Positions 22,187-30,994 of a DNA stretch of 51,111 bases are shown here, one piece after another. A program made the position numbers and the translations under genes. Source of the DNA: Fragilaria crotonensis (Eukaryota; Bacillariophyta; Fragilariophyceae; Fragilariales; Fragilariaceae); assembly GCA_022925895.1 (NCBI GenBank), contig JAKSYS010000458.1:1-51111 (forward strand), read 5' to 3'. The notes under the pieces are model-generated. The model was not told where the DNA came from. It did not search any database and saw only the letters and a list, made by a program, of their open reading frames with translations. Within the stretch, counting starts at the first letter, position 1, and each line of letters begins with the position of its first letter.

Positions 22187-22778
22187 CGTGTGAGACCCTC
22201 TCTAGTACGGCGGCTCCACAAACAGCGACTCGCTTGGGAGTCGGGTTAGGACGGGACCGTCGCAATGAAGAGGAACGAACGCAGAAACAAGAAGGCACAG
22301 CGCGTGGCGAAACCGATATCAATCGTTCGATGGGTGATGTGTTGGCATTCGTGTTGTGGCTAAGTATATCCTTCTGCCTCCTCACCCTTACAATCAAATG
22401 GACCGGCAAGAATGCGATTGAGGTAATGAAGGATTATAGTAGAAGTTGTGGGCCGAAGGTACACATCGGCATTTAGACTAGACTAATCAGAGTAGCGCAC
22501 ATGATGGCGCATCAGCATCGACCGTAGATAGTCAACCGTGCGCAGTAGGCAGTAGCAGGGTGTCGCGGAAATGTAGACTATGCACTGACACAACGAAATT
22601 GCACGTTCTGAAAGAGGCTTGGTTACTACAATGTGTCTCATCGCCAGAACTGTCATATTGATATCCTCTATAGATGATGCAACTCTTACTCGCTCCATGT
22701 CTGTGAGTGTGGCGGGTGGCAAGGATCAAGATTGTATCCGAATGCAATAATCATCTGTAGAACTAGTAGATGCATTGG
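22187..22778. other. Gap between exonuclease pseudogene and duplication copy 2
   Basis: The exonuclease homology may extend a little left of its motif I, but no start is identifiable. A plus frame at 22234-22476 contains one hydrophobic stretch (LAFVLWLSISFCLLTLTI); with nothing else to support it, it is treated as chance. Nothing else is recognised. Confidence 0.4.
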
Positions 22779-23340
22779 CAGTTGGTCTGTGTGTGCTATA
22801 GGCATCATTGACTACTTTGTCCGCAAGTGGTAGCTGGTGGCCTCCCAAGGGTGTTCACCATAAATATTTACATCTGATTAGCTAATAAGAGTGAATGGCA
22901 ATAACGCCTATGTTGAGCTCAGGGGACAAAGTTCCCACTTGTGGTGATGCTTGAAACTTACTGTGAGCCCTGTTTGAATACATATGACGACACAAGAGTG
23001 GAAATTCATAAAAAAGTTATCCCTTCCTTTGGGAGCATGAAAATGATATACTGTTGCGCTGAGAGCTAAAGCAAACCCATACTCCGTGCCAAGTGTTTGA
23101 GACTATACTGAACACTGAACACAATGGCAATCGTGGTTTTTGATGAATGTGGAGCGAACTTGCGTTCTGGCTTATGCTCATTCGTGTCTCTCCTTAAAGA
23201 ATTCTCTTGAAACAAGGACAAAGGTCAATTTGGCACGACAGACTTCCAGACCTTGCGGGACGACACGTGCTCGCTGACAACGACACTCTTCAAACTTCAA
23301 ATACATGTATCTATGCATATACATGTGTATGTATATAAAC

Positions 23341-23506
23341 GCGGGGCTCAGCCCGCCCCGCCTCAGTGGGGGCTCGTCCCCCTGGTCTGTCAGTGTGATG
23401 CAATATGTATTGATGGTGCTGTGATGCTGGTGGTAACGATGTCCTTACTAGGTACCGTGCCACCCACTCCAGTACACGGGAGACTCCACTGGAGACGACC
23501 GGAAGC
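23341..23506. repeat. Split direct repeat, 166-bp unit, outer copy
   Basis: Starts GCGGGGCTCAGCCCGCCCCG (itself a hairpin-forming palindromic start) and ends GACGACCGGAAGC. The same 166 bp recur at 23813-23978 without a difference that I can see. Confidence 0.92.
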
Positions 23507-23517
23507 GGGCGGGTGGG

Positions 23518-23813
23518 CAAAGTTTAAACTAGTGATCTACTAGCTTCGGATGTGTTCGCCTCGTGCACAATTGGGGACCGAGTCCGTTCGCCAATTCTGT
23601 GCTCGTGACGATTGCGATGTTGTAACGGTGCTGACCGTGTTGTCAACAAAACAATGTCCACTTCTGGTGATCGTTCAAGATACCGAAATTTTCTGCACGT
23701 ATGTAACTGATATTGTTCTTGCCATGTATCGTGTGTAAATATGTAGGAGATGGGCTGACGTAGGACGTCAGGTGTAGGCTGCCAGACCCTAGCTTCCTAG
23801 CCACCACTAAGAG
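23518..23813. repeat. Split direct repeat, 296-bp unit, inner copy
   Basis: Starts CAAAGTTTAAACTAGTGATC and ends CCACCACTAAGAG. It recurs at 29408-29703. The only difference seen is T at 23732 against C at 29622. It directly abuts the second 166-bp unit, sharing one base. Confidence 0.92.
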
Positions 23814-23978
23814 CGGGGCTCAGCCCGCCCCGCCTCAGTGGGGGCTCGTCCCCCTGGTCTGTCAGTGTGATGCAATATGTATTGATGGTGCTGTGATGCT
23901 GGTGGTAACGATGTCCTTACTAGGTACCGTGCCACCCACTCCAGTACACGGGAGACTCCACTGGAGACGACCGGAAGC
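23813..23978. repeat. Split direct repeat, 166-bp unit, inner copy
   Basis: Same sequence as 23341-23506. It is followed by about 57 bp of spacer and the recombinase stop codon at 24036. Confidence 0.92.
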
Positions 23979-24035
23979 CCCTTAGAGGCCAGGGGCAGAA
24001 AGGGAGGGTCGACGGAAAACGGAGAGAAGGGTGGG

Positions 24036-25122
24036 TTATTCAGGGGTAAGCCGGAAGGAGCCGCCGTGAAGCATGGCGGCGGAAAGGCCGGTCATGACCG
24101 GCTGGGCTTGCACGTGTAAATACCGAAAGAGCTCGTCGGAGCGCCAGCGACCCACCAGTTGGATCCGAGCGAAGCTATAGCCCGCACAAAGGAGAGCCAT
24201 GGCGCCGCCCGCTCGCGTGGAGCGGGCAGAGATGTCGGACGGGCCATAGGCGGCATCGCGAAAAATGGTGAGAGCGGCGCGGAGACGACGAGTGAGGTCC
24301 GGGGGAAGGATGTATCGAGGGGTTCCCCCTTTGGGGGTGACTGTGTATGCATTGAGCGGCGTGGCGGGAGGAGCACCGAACGCCCGGAGCGCGAGGACGC
24401 GCGCAACGAGACAAAGGACGGGGCAGAGGTGGGGGTGACCGGAGCGGCCGTGTCCAATCTTCTCGTTGCGAACCCCATTCTTTTGCCGGGTGAAGGTAAG
24501 GGTGGCAAAGGTGGCCGCTTGCAAGTCGGCCACCGAGCAGTGCATATGGTCCAAGGCACGAGCCCCCACCCACAAGGTGACGTCGCGGAGACGAAACAGG
24601 TTGTCCGTGACTTCATTGGGCATGCCAAGATACTCGCCCGGACGAAGCATAAAATAAAAACCGAACGTCAAGCACTCGGCGGCGGCGAGAGCCGCGGGGG
24701 TATTTTCTTGGTGCGCCAGGGTGACCACAAGGGTCAGCCTTCGCCCACCCTTGGTAGAGTGCCGCGAGGCGAAAATCCAAGTTGCCATGCGCGTTCATGC
24801 GAGGGTCCGCGGTCCCCATCCCGGCATACGTCTGGCCCACACCCCGAAGGGCATCTTCCACTGTACGAGCCCGGACGGGTCGACGGCCGGGAGCGACGGT
24901 GCCGTCGCGGATGCGTCGAGCGAAGACTTGGAGCAAAGGGATGGGGTCCGCGGGCAAGCGATAGGCGTCAACGGACAGGCTTTCACAGAAAGAGGTCCAT
25001 GCTGTCCATGCTGTAGTGGCGGACTGGATGCGTTGGGGACCGACGCGACCTTGCGTCGCCGCTTGAACAGCGCACCAATCAGCGCGGAGTTCATTGAGGG
25101 TGCCAGCGGGAGCAGCTGCCAA
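24036..25122 (-). CDS. Tyrosine recombinase of the DIRS/PAT-like element (frame change inside)
   Basis: The N-terminal core-binding domain lies in one frame (25122 to about 24735; LNELRADWCAVQAA, RIQSATTAWTAWTSFCESL, DFRLAALYQGWAKADP), overlapping the end of the RT frame. The catalytic domain lies in another frame (24788-24036). Within the catalytic frame, LRPGEYLG carries Arg I (residue 49), ISARSTRAGG the box II Arg (193), LVGRWRSDE the Trp (216) and FRYLHVQ the Tyr nucleophile (224). Joining the two needs a +1 shift near 24733 at GAC CCT T GTG. The usual His of the HxxR motif is replaced (A-R-S-T-R), as also happens in DIRS-type recombinases. There is no ATG at the head of the core-binding frame, so it may be made by frameshift from RT. 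The role is integration of the circular DNA copy. Confidence 0.82.
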
Positions 25123-27176
25123 GGGGATGCCTGCGGATAGTGCGTTTCAAAGTGAGTGAGTAGATCAGAGTCATTCAGCGACCACAAACGACTGGCATCG
25201 TCCGCCATGATGTTGGCGAAACCCGCGATGTGATTGTGAACCGCCACGTAGCGGTGTAGACGCTGGTGGAGGGCATTGTGACGAAGCAGATAGGCACGAG
25301 CGGCGATGGAGGTGGCCGATCCTTTATCGGACCATGCGAGCGCCGCGCGGTTGTCAGTGGCCATCCAGATCGTGCGTTCGCGGACATCGGCGTGGCATGC
25401 CAAGACGTCCTTGTGCGCCAACAGGGCCGTGAGTTCCAGATCGGAGATCGATACCGTGCCTTTTGGGTTGGCGGCGGTGACCATAGCTTTGCGGACCTGC
25501 ACTGGGAAAGGCTGACGCCAGAGCACCGGAGGCTGGGTAGGGTCTATGGTATTAAACCAGACTCCACCCATGCCTTGTTGGCATGCATCGGAGGCGCCAA
25601 CGTATGCCGGTGCCGTGGGAACGAGCTCCTGCAAACGAGTGGGGCGGTGACGGAGCGCATCGGCTATGGCAGTGAAGTCTTCGACTACATCCCAGACTTG
25701 CCGTGTGATGCGTACTCGGTTGCGATCTGCTCTGCAAAGAGTATCTTGCAGAGCCGAAAAGAGTCCGCGTGAGCCCGGAAGGGCAGGTGCCATCGAACGC
25801 AGCTCTCCCAGGAGCTGATGCCATACCTTGACCGATACTCGCTTTCTAGGAGGTCGTATGACATGAAGTAATTCGTAGAGGCGATCGAGGCGATGTGGTG
25901 GGAGCTGGAGTGTGCTGGCGGCAGTATCCAGGTCCCATCCAAGGATGCGCTTCCTGGTTGACCAGTATGCGTCCCCTTTAAGCATCTTTTTAACCGACGC
26001 GGGTTCTTTCCGATGCGGTGGATCCGTAGGGGACAAAGGGCGAAATACCGAGTCAATCGCTCCGAGGGTGGCTCGCATAACTCGGCGACGTTGATGTTCG
26101 GTCTGGGCCATCAGCAAAAAATCATCAACATATACGTCCACGGCTGCAACGGGTGGGCGACCCTTACGACCCCCTTGTCGGGGGAACCGGGTGGCCTCAC
26201 TCTTAGCCTCGACCTCAACAGCGTCGGGTTGGGGTGTGGCGGCCACTGCCTCCAACCGATGCGCTGTGTTGCGCGGACGCTTCTCGCGGGCGCGCAACTC
26301 GTTGTTGGCGAGGTCACAGGCCGTCTCGGTGAGTGTTGTGAAATAAGGGGGGGATTCCACCCACCCCATAGGCAAAGCCAAAGGAAAGGCAACCAGGAGA
26401 GGCTGACCGCTTGATGTGGGTAGTGTGACCCCTAGCTTCAGTATGTCAGAAATCTGCAACCACACTCGGTAGAATCCGTCTGCGATATCAATTTTTGCTA
26501 GATAGACCGGGCCGTACTTAGGATCGGCATAAACGATCTTGGACATAACGCGCTGTAGTGCGCGACCGAACTGCATGGCTTCCTTGGGGGCGAGGGGCAC
26601 TGTATCATCATTAACGCCGGAGTAACTGTAATCCACGATAAGGCGGGGCCTCCTGTCTCGTTGGGGGACAACTCCCAGAGGGGAGATTCGAAGTCCCGAC
26701 CACTCTCGGACTTGAGCATACGGCAGGACAGCCCAATATCCCTGCTCGCAAAAATCCAGAATTTCTTCGCATACGAAGGTGACTTCCTCGCGTGCTGATT
26801 TGTGCGGGCCTCGCTCCATCGCGTCGTCACATCGAGTACGTCCCCACGGTTCGTTGGCTGTGATTACGCTGGCTCCACGTCGTCGCAAATGGTCCAGCAA
26901 ACGGGCTGCCTTATGGTCCAATACGCCAACGTCGGCCGCCACATTAGAATCCCCTCTGGTCTGATCCACGAATGCCTGCCAACCAATCCGCTGCACGATC
27001 TTTCCTGTCGCCGTCGCCAACTTACCAAGAGTGTCTTCTGCCAGCGATATCTCTTCCACTCCCCGCTTACGCTGGCCTGGTCGCGCCCCACCTTGCTGCC
27101 AGGGGGGCGCTGTGAGGAGCCAGGATGTGTCAACGCTCGTGCCCGGTGGCCGCGCTGACTCACCCTGGCCTACCCG
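24795..27176 (-). CDS. Reverse transcriptase-RNase H of the DIRS/PAT-like element
   Basis: The frame is open from directly after the gag TGA (27177-27179) to a TGA at 24795, with no ATG for over 100 codons. This favours expression as a gag-pol readthrough product. Counting from the GTG at 27059, RT motifs are LIVDYSYSGVND, YLAKIDIADGFYRVWLQ, ALPMGWVESPP and VDVYVDDFLLM (catalytic DD near 311-312). RNase H follows with YVGASDACQQGMGG (D near 490), SDLELTALLAHK (E), WMATDNRAALAWSD (D) and GFANIMADDASRLW (D). All catalytic residues are present. No methyltransferase domain, which DIRS-1-type elements carry, is seen after RNase H. Confidence 0.92.
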   Translation of the reverse strand, partial: RVGQGESARPPGTSVDTSWLLTAPPWQQGGARPGQRKRGVEEISLAEDTLGKLATATGKIVQRIGWQAFVDQTRGDSNVAADVGVLDHKAARLLDHLRRRGASVITANEPWGRTRCDDAMERGPHKSAREEVTFVCEEILDFCEQGYWAVLPYAQVREWSGLRISPLGVVPQRDRRPRLIVDYSYSGVNDDTVPLAPKEAMQFGRALQRVMSKIVYADPKYGPVYLAKIDIADGFYRVWLQISDILKLGVTLPTSSGQPLLVAFPLALPMGWVESPPYFTTLTETACDLANNELRAREKRPRNTAHRLEAVAATPQPDAVEVEAKSEATRFPRQGGRKGRPPVAAVDVYVDDFLLMAQTEHQRRRVMRATLGAIDSVFRPLSPTDPPHRKEPASVKKMLKGDAYWSTRKRILGWDLDTAASTLQLPPHRLDRLYELLHVIRPPRKRVSVKVWHQLLGELRSMAPALPGSRGLFSALQDTLCRADRNRVRITRQVWDVVEDFTAIADALRHRPTRLQELVPTAPAYVGASDACQQGMGGVWFNTIDPTQPPVLWRQPFPVQVRKAMVTAANPKGTVSISDLELTALLAHKDVLACHADVRERTIWMATDNRAALAWSDKGSATSIAARAYLLRHNALHQRLHRYVAVHNHIAGFANIMADDASRLWSLNDSDLLTHFETHYPQASPWQLLPLAPSMNSALIGALFKRRRKVASVPNASSPPLQHGQHGPLSVKACPLTPIACPRTPSLCSKSSLDASATAPSLPAVDPSGLVQWKMPFGVWARRMPGWGPRTLA

Positions 27177-27179
27177 TCA
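27174..27179 (-). promoter_or_regulatory. Candidate stop-codon readthrough site TGA-CGG
   Basis: The gag stop reads ACC TGA CGG GTA and the same frame stays open through RT/RNase H. UGA-CGG is a known leaky context (type II readthrough, as in some plant viruses), usually helped by a downstream RNA structure. Readthrough here is inferred, not shown. Confidence 0.6.
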
Positions 27180-29369
27180 GGTACGGCTGCTCCCTGCGGC
27201 CGGTGCCGCGAGGTAATCTCGACAGAAAGTCAAAAGACGCGTGCGCTCGTTCGCCGATGCGAATGGGACATGTGTAGCGCGTCGATTACAGTTTGGAAAA
27301 CAGCCTCCACGTATCCACCAGGCCACGCAAAACTCATTGCCTGCATCGTTGGTTGGTGGCCGGTGGTCGCGTAGGATAGGCCGGGTGCCCCCGGGGCGTA
27401 CCGTGATGCCTCCGAATTCGGCATCGGGGGACGGGTTGTCTATCCGTGCGACAGGGGTCCGACTGGCCTCGGTGGTGATCGACGAGACGCCGGTGCGCGC
27501 TGAGGACACCGAGCTGGCCTCAGTTGTGTTGGTGATCACGGTGCGTGCAATGCCTCCACCCCCACGGGTGGGCTCTAGGTATCCTTCCGGGAGCGGTATC
27601 CAATTGCTGGAGTACTGGAACGTTCCCCGTCGGAGATCGGTGACGATGGTACGAAATTCTGGTAGATCGACGCCGGCGTATCCTTCCACCACGTTGGTTC
27701 CTACTCGTTGGAGATACTCTTGGACTCCGACTTGTACCGCCCGAACGATGCTGGGAAAGTAGACATTGGCCACGGCTGGAATGCGCGCGACTTGTTGGAA
27801 ACGCTCGGCGATGTAGGGGGCTGCATTCAGCATGGCTGCGCACAGGTGCCAGAGCAATTCGACAAACGGATTGAGGGAACCCGCCCCCTGGAAGAGCGCT
27901 TGGCAGAGGACGGCGTAGCGGCTCAGTGTGATGCATGTATCTGAAATGTTGCGAGGGAACTTGACCTTTTCCTGGTTGCGGATGGTACGGTAGTCGGCTA
28001 GGTTTGCATTTTGGTCACCTTGGGAAAGTTGGTTGCTGAGGAGAGCTGCGTCCATCGCTTCGGATTGGTGTTCGCCGCCCGCATAGGAAACTTGGAAAGG
28101 CTGGCACCCGGCGCTGAGATCGTCAATGCCATGGCCCGCGAACTGGAACCCCACAATCATTTGCTTCAGCGCGGTTGTGACAATAGGGACGTACATGTCA
28201 GTCCCCAACCCCCGCGCCCTGCACACATTTTGGAACTCCTGGGTCATAACGATGTGTTGCTCGCCTTTGGCGCAGTTTGCCAATCGCTTCCACAGTGGCG
28301 CGACCTCTGAAGGATCGGTCACATTGCAGTAGCGGAGCAGCGTACGGTAGGTCTCCTTGTAGACCTCTTGAATTGCCTTCGGTTCCCTACTGGATCGATC
28401 CCCTCCACCATCGGCCTCGCGTCCTGTGAGCACTCGCAGGGCTCCTGCTAACGTACCTGTGATTTCACCCGTCATGGCGTCCGGTGTCACTAGTGCTGGC
28501 AAGTCTCCACGGACTTTACTAATCATGTATCGGTACACATTCGCTGGGAGATGGACCGGTGCCAACGGGTGATACACCACCGGCACAACATTTTGGAGGC
28601 CTCCCCCGCCGCGCGCGGTGCATGCAGCCTTCATCCAAACGATGACATCTTGACAGGAGCCCACTTCGTTGCGAGCCTGCATCGCTCCGTGGACTTCTTG
28701 GAATACCGTCTTCGCGCTCAGACCTCGTCGGTGTATGAGCATGGCCGCGTAATATCCCGGTATAAGCTGGATATGCCTAGGCCGCCCGACTTCGGTCTCG
28801 GGGTCCTCTTCCGTGAACGGTCCTAAGGGAACCGTAGGGTCTACCCATGTCGGAAGGTGCGCGACCAGAGCGGCCGTAGTAGGCACGCGTACGGGCGTTC
28901 CCACTAAATGGAACACAGACCCCGGCACTTCGATTGCCGGGTATTGGTGAGGCATGATGTCCCCCAATAAACCCAGGACCCTGTCGTGGTATCTGGACAC
29001 TTCTTCACCGGGCATGTCCATGTAGCGCATCATGCGATGTAGTACATTTACCTCAGGAACTCCGCCGGGCCCCGCGACTAGGCAGAGGAAGGTCATGGGT
29101 TGCCGGTCGCTGAGAACCACTGTCTGATCTCTCAAGGCGGCCGGAACGGGGATGGGGGCTCCGCCATCGAAGCGGTAACCTTGAAGGTAATTTGCCAGGC
29201 GTTCGTGAGCCGGGCTGTTGGATTCATCGTTCAGGAGCTCTCGGTATGTGGTTGGATTCCCCGGACCTACAGCGGCGCCCGGCGCTACGGGTGCCACGGC
29301 CGGTCTCCCCGCGGGCACTCCCGGTGGAGCGACTGCGGGTTGTACTTCGGGAGGATGCGGATGGGCCAT
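27177..29369 (-). CDS. Gag-like protein of the DIRS/PAT-like element
   Basis: The ATG at 29369 (MAHPHPPEVQPAV) opens 730 codons ending AGSSRT then TGA. The N-terminus is Pro/Ala/Val-rich; the middle is not recognisable by sequence. The C-terminus has a compact zinc-finger-like motif, FCVAWWIRGGCFPNCNRR followed by THVPF, a pattern seen at the end of DIRS-type gag proteins. The stop TGA is followed by CGG and continues in the same frame into RT. It starts 39 bp inside the left repeat. Expected role: ribonucleoprotein particle formation. Confidence 0.85.
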   Translation of the reverse strand: MAHPHPPEVQPAVAPPGVPAGRPAVAPVAPGAAVGPGNPTTYRELLNDESNSPAHERLANYLQGYRFDGGAPIPVPAALRDQTVVLSDRQPMTFLCLVAGPGGVPEVNVLHRMMRYMDMPGEEVSRYHDRVLGLLGDIMPHQYPAIEVPGSVFHLVGTPVRVPTTAALVAHLPTWVDPTVPLGPFTEEDPETEVGRPRHIQLIPGYYAAMLIHRRGLSAKTVFQEVHGAMQARNEVGSCQDVIVWMKAACTARGGGGLQNVVPVVYHPLAPVHLPANVYRYMISKVRGDLPALVTPDAMTGEITGTLAGALRVLTGREADGGGDRSSREPKAIQEVYKETYRTLLRYCNVTDPSEVAPLWKRLANCAKGEQHIVMTQEFQNVCRARGLGTDMYVPIVTTALKQMIVGFQFAGHGIDDLSAGCQPFQVSYAGGEHQSEAMDAALLSNQLSQGDQNANLADYRTIRNQEKVKFPRNISDTCITLSRYAVLCQALFQGAGSLNPFVELLWHLCAAMLNAAPYIAERFQQVARIPAVANVYFPSIVRAVQVGVQEYLQRVGTNVVEGYAGVDLPEFRTIVTDLRRGTFQYSSNWIPLPEGYLEPTRGGGGIARTVITNTTEASSVSSARTGVSSITTEASRTPVARIDNPSPDAEFGGITVRPGGTRPILRDHRPPTNDAGNEFCVAWWIRGGCFPNCNRRATHVPFASANERTRLLTFCRDYLAAPAAGSSRT

Positions 29370-29407
29370 TTCGTGTACAACGTTACGCGATTTGCGCCCG
29401 ACGTTGC

Positions 29408-29703
29408 CAAAGTTTAAACTAGTGATCTACTAGCTTCGGATGTGTTCGCCTCGTGCACAATTGGGGACCGAGTCCGTTCGCCAATTCTGTGCTCGTGACG
29501 ATTGCGATGTTGTAACGGTGCTGACCGTGTTGTCAACAAAACAATGTCCACTTCTGGTGATCGTTCAAGATACCGAAATTTTCTGCACGTATGTAACTGA
29601 TATTGTTCTTGCCATGTATCGCGTGTAAATATGTAGGAGATGGGCTGACGTAGGACGTCAGGTGTAGGCTGCCAGACCCTAGCTTCCTAGCCACCACTAA
29701 GAG
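29408..29703. repeat. Split direct repeat, 296-bp unit, outer copy
   Basis: Same as 23518-23813 with one substitution. On the element's own strand this is the left terminal repeat and would hold its promoter, 39 bp upstream of the gag ATG. Confidence 0.92.
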
Positions 29704-29710
29704 TGAGGGC

Positions 29711-30036
29711 CAGAGACGGGAATTTCTGAAAACATCAAACCCATGGGTACCCACGTAAAGCTACGCTCACGGAAGTACCAGCCCAAACCCACCCAGAACC
29801 CATACGATCTACAGTACCAAGACCAACCCAAACCCACCCAAACCCAGTAGCCAGTCCTGGAGTACATGGTTCTACTACTACCGGTAGCAAACATCTACTG
29901 TCATTTTTTGCTATGATTTGCCGGCCCACCCAGACCCACCCATGAAATCCTGAGCTCACCCAAAACCCACCCTTAACCCAATGGGTTTGGGTGGGCCGTG
30001 GGTTTGGGTGGGCTGGGTTTGAAATTCCCGTCTCAG
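29711..30036. mobile_element. Small fold-back (MITE-like) element with G-rich tracts
   Basis: A perfect 14-bp inverted repeat, GAGACGGGAATTTC at 29713-29726 and its complement at 30021-30034, bounds about 325 bp with no coding sequence. Inside, both arms carry repeated CCCAAACCCACCC on one side and GGGTTTGGGTGGG on the other, so much of the element can fold back. The block is absent from duplication copy 1, which shows that it is an insertion. It lies 7 bp from the DIRS/PAT-like element. No clear target duplication is seen. Confidence 0.65.
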
Positions 30037-30309
30037 GGGTCTTGCGTTTGACAACCAGTACCAGGTACCAGGTAGTATCATATGAAAATGTACTATCACA
30101 AATACGCGTTAGCTGCGTTTTAAGTGAGTTTCCTTACCAACCCTGTTACAGACACAAGTCAAGGCAGAGAAGTACATTGCGTGTTATAGGAACAAAGTGG
30201 TCGACGTGTTTTCTATGAAGACAATTTTCTCATAGTAGCATAGATACATATTGATGTATACCAGGACGCGGATGCGTCATGGTGTCATGGTGTCGTGCCA
30301 ATCTTGATG

Positions 30310-30337
30310 GACGACTCGATTACCACGTGAACCCAAA
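30310..30337 (+). promoter_or_regulatory. Conserved upstream motif of the secreted repeat family
   Basis: GACGACTC, GATTA, then CCACGTGAACCCAAA; it differs from the 508-aa copy by G to C, creating CACGTG. It ends 84 bp before the ATG at 30422. Confidence 0.55.
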
Positions 30338-30421
30338 CCACCATCACTTTTTCTTGCTCAAAACTTCTCTCACAAAACAAAACTCATTTCAAGTCAAAAG
30401 AGAAACACCCTGCTCCAAAAG

Positions 30422-30994
30422 ATGGCTTTCTTCAAATTGGGCAAATCTACTACTACCTTGGCAGCAATCCTGTTGACCATCTTCTGCTTCACCGAGGCCA
30501 AACTCCGTGACGGTGGCAATGATCACATTAAGGAATGGAGTCTTGACAATGTGCGTGTTCTGAAGAAAGAAAGGGAGCTACTGGTGCCAAACACTTCCAA
30601 TCTTCGCGGCGGAAACCCTCGCCATGGCTCACGTGATTCCTTTTCATTCTCCGTGGAGGACGAAGATGAAGGGGAAGCCGTAACCGAGGATCCGCCTATT
30701 ACACCGCCGGTGGAAGAGGAAGCCGTAACCGATGATCCGCCTATTACTCCGGCGGAGGATCCACCTGAAGAGGAAGCCGTAACCGAGGATCCGCCTATTA
30801 CACCGCCGGTGGAAGAGGAAGCCGTAACCGAGGATCCGCCTATTACTCCAGCGGAGGATCCACCTGAAGAGGAAGCCGTAACCGAGGATCCGCCTATTAC
30901 ACCGCCGGTGGAAGAGGAGTACGAGGAAGGCGATAGTCCAGATGATGACGATTCTGGCTGGTGGACTCGTCGTCGTGCGATGAGGTTGTGGTGA
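30422..30994 (+). CDS. Secreted acidic tandem-repeat protein, 190 aa, RXL motif
   Basis: The paralogue of the 508-aa gene in duplication copy 2. ATG 30422 opens an almost identical signal peptide (KLGKSTTTLAAILLTIFCF, cleavage after TEA). RVL at 45-47 is retained, as are SNLRGGNPRHGS and FSFSVEDED. The middle differs: about three copies of a 34-residue module built on EEEAVTEDPPITPP and TPAEDPPE, less Glu-rich and with Thr/Pro/Ile, replace the 13 modules of the other copy. The end DSPDDDDSGWWTRRRAMRLW is retained. The conserved ends with a replaced middle argue that the ends carry the targeting or assembly function. The frame is intact. Its promoter region now has the DIRS/PAT-like element and a fold-back about 390-720 bp upstream. 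Confidence 0.87.
   Translation: MAFFKLGKSTTTLAAILLTIFCFTEAKLRDGGNDHIKEWSLDNVRVLKKERELLVPNTSNLRGGNPRHGSRDSFSFSVEDEDEGEAVTEDPPITPPVEEEAVTDDPPITPAEDPPEEEAVTEDPPITPPVEEEAVTEDPPITPAEDPPEEEAVTEDPPITPPVEEEYEEGDSPDDDDSGWWTRRRAMRLW

Larger units (their letters stand above)
23341..29703 (-). mobile_element. DIRS/PAT-like tyrosine-recombinase retrotransposon with split direct repeats
   Basis: On the minus strand the order is: left repeat (29703-29408), gag, RT/RNase H, tyrosine recombinase, then a 166-bp repeat (23978-23813), a second copy of the left repeat (23813-23518) and a second copy of the 166-bp repeat (23506-23341). This A1-ORFs-B1-A2-B2 plan is the split direct repeat arrangement of PAT/Ngaro-type elements. 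The 166-bp copies look identical and the 296-bp copies differ at one base (23732 against 29622), so insertion is recent. There is no target duplication, as expected for recombinase-mediated insertion. Base composition is GC-richer than the host flanks. Confidence 0.92.

Noticed and set aside
24159-25016. 285-aa plus-strand frame in the DIRS/PAT-like element
   Set aside because: It is the shadow of GC-rich recombinase and RT coding on the minus strand, with no recognisable domain.
23518-29703. The large direct repeats as LTRs of an ordinary LTR retrotransposon
   Set aside because: The two repeat types are split and nested (296, 166, then outer copies) and the pol encodes a tyrosine recombinase and no DDE integrase.
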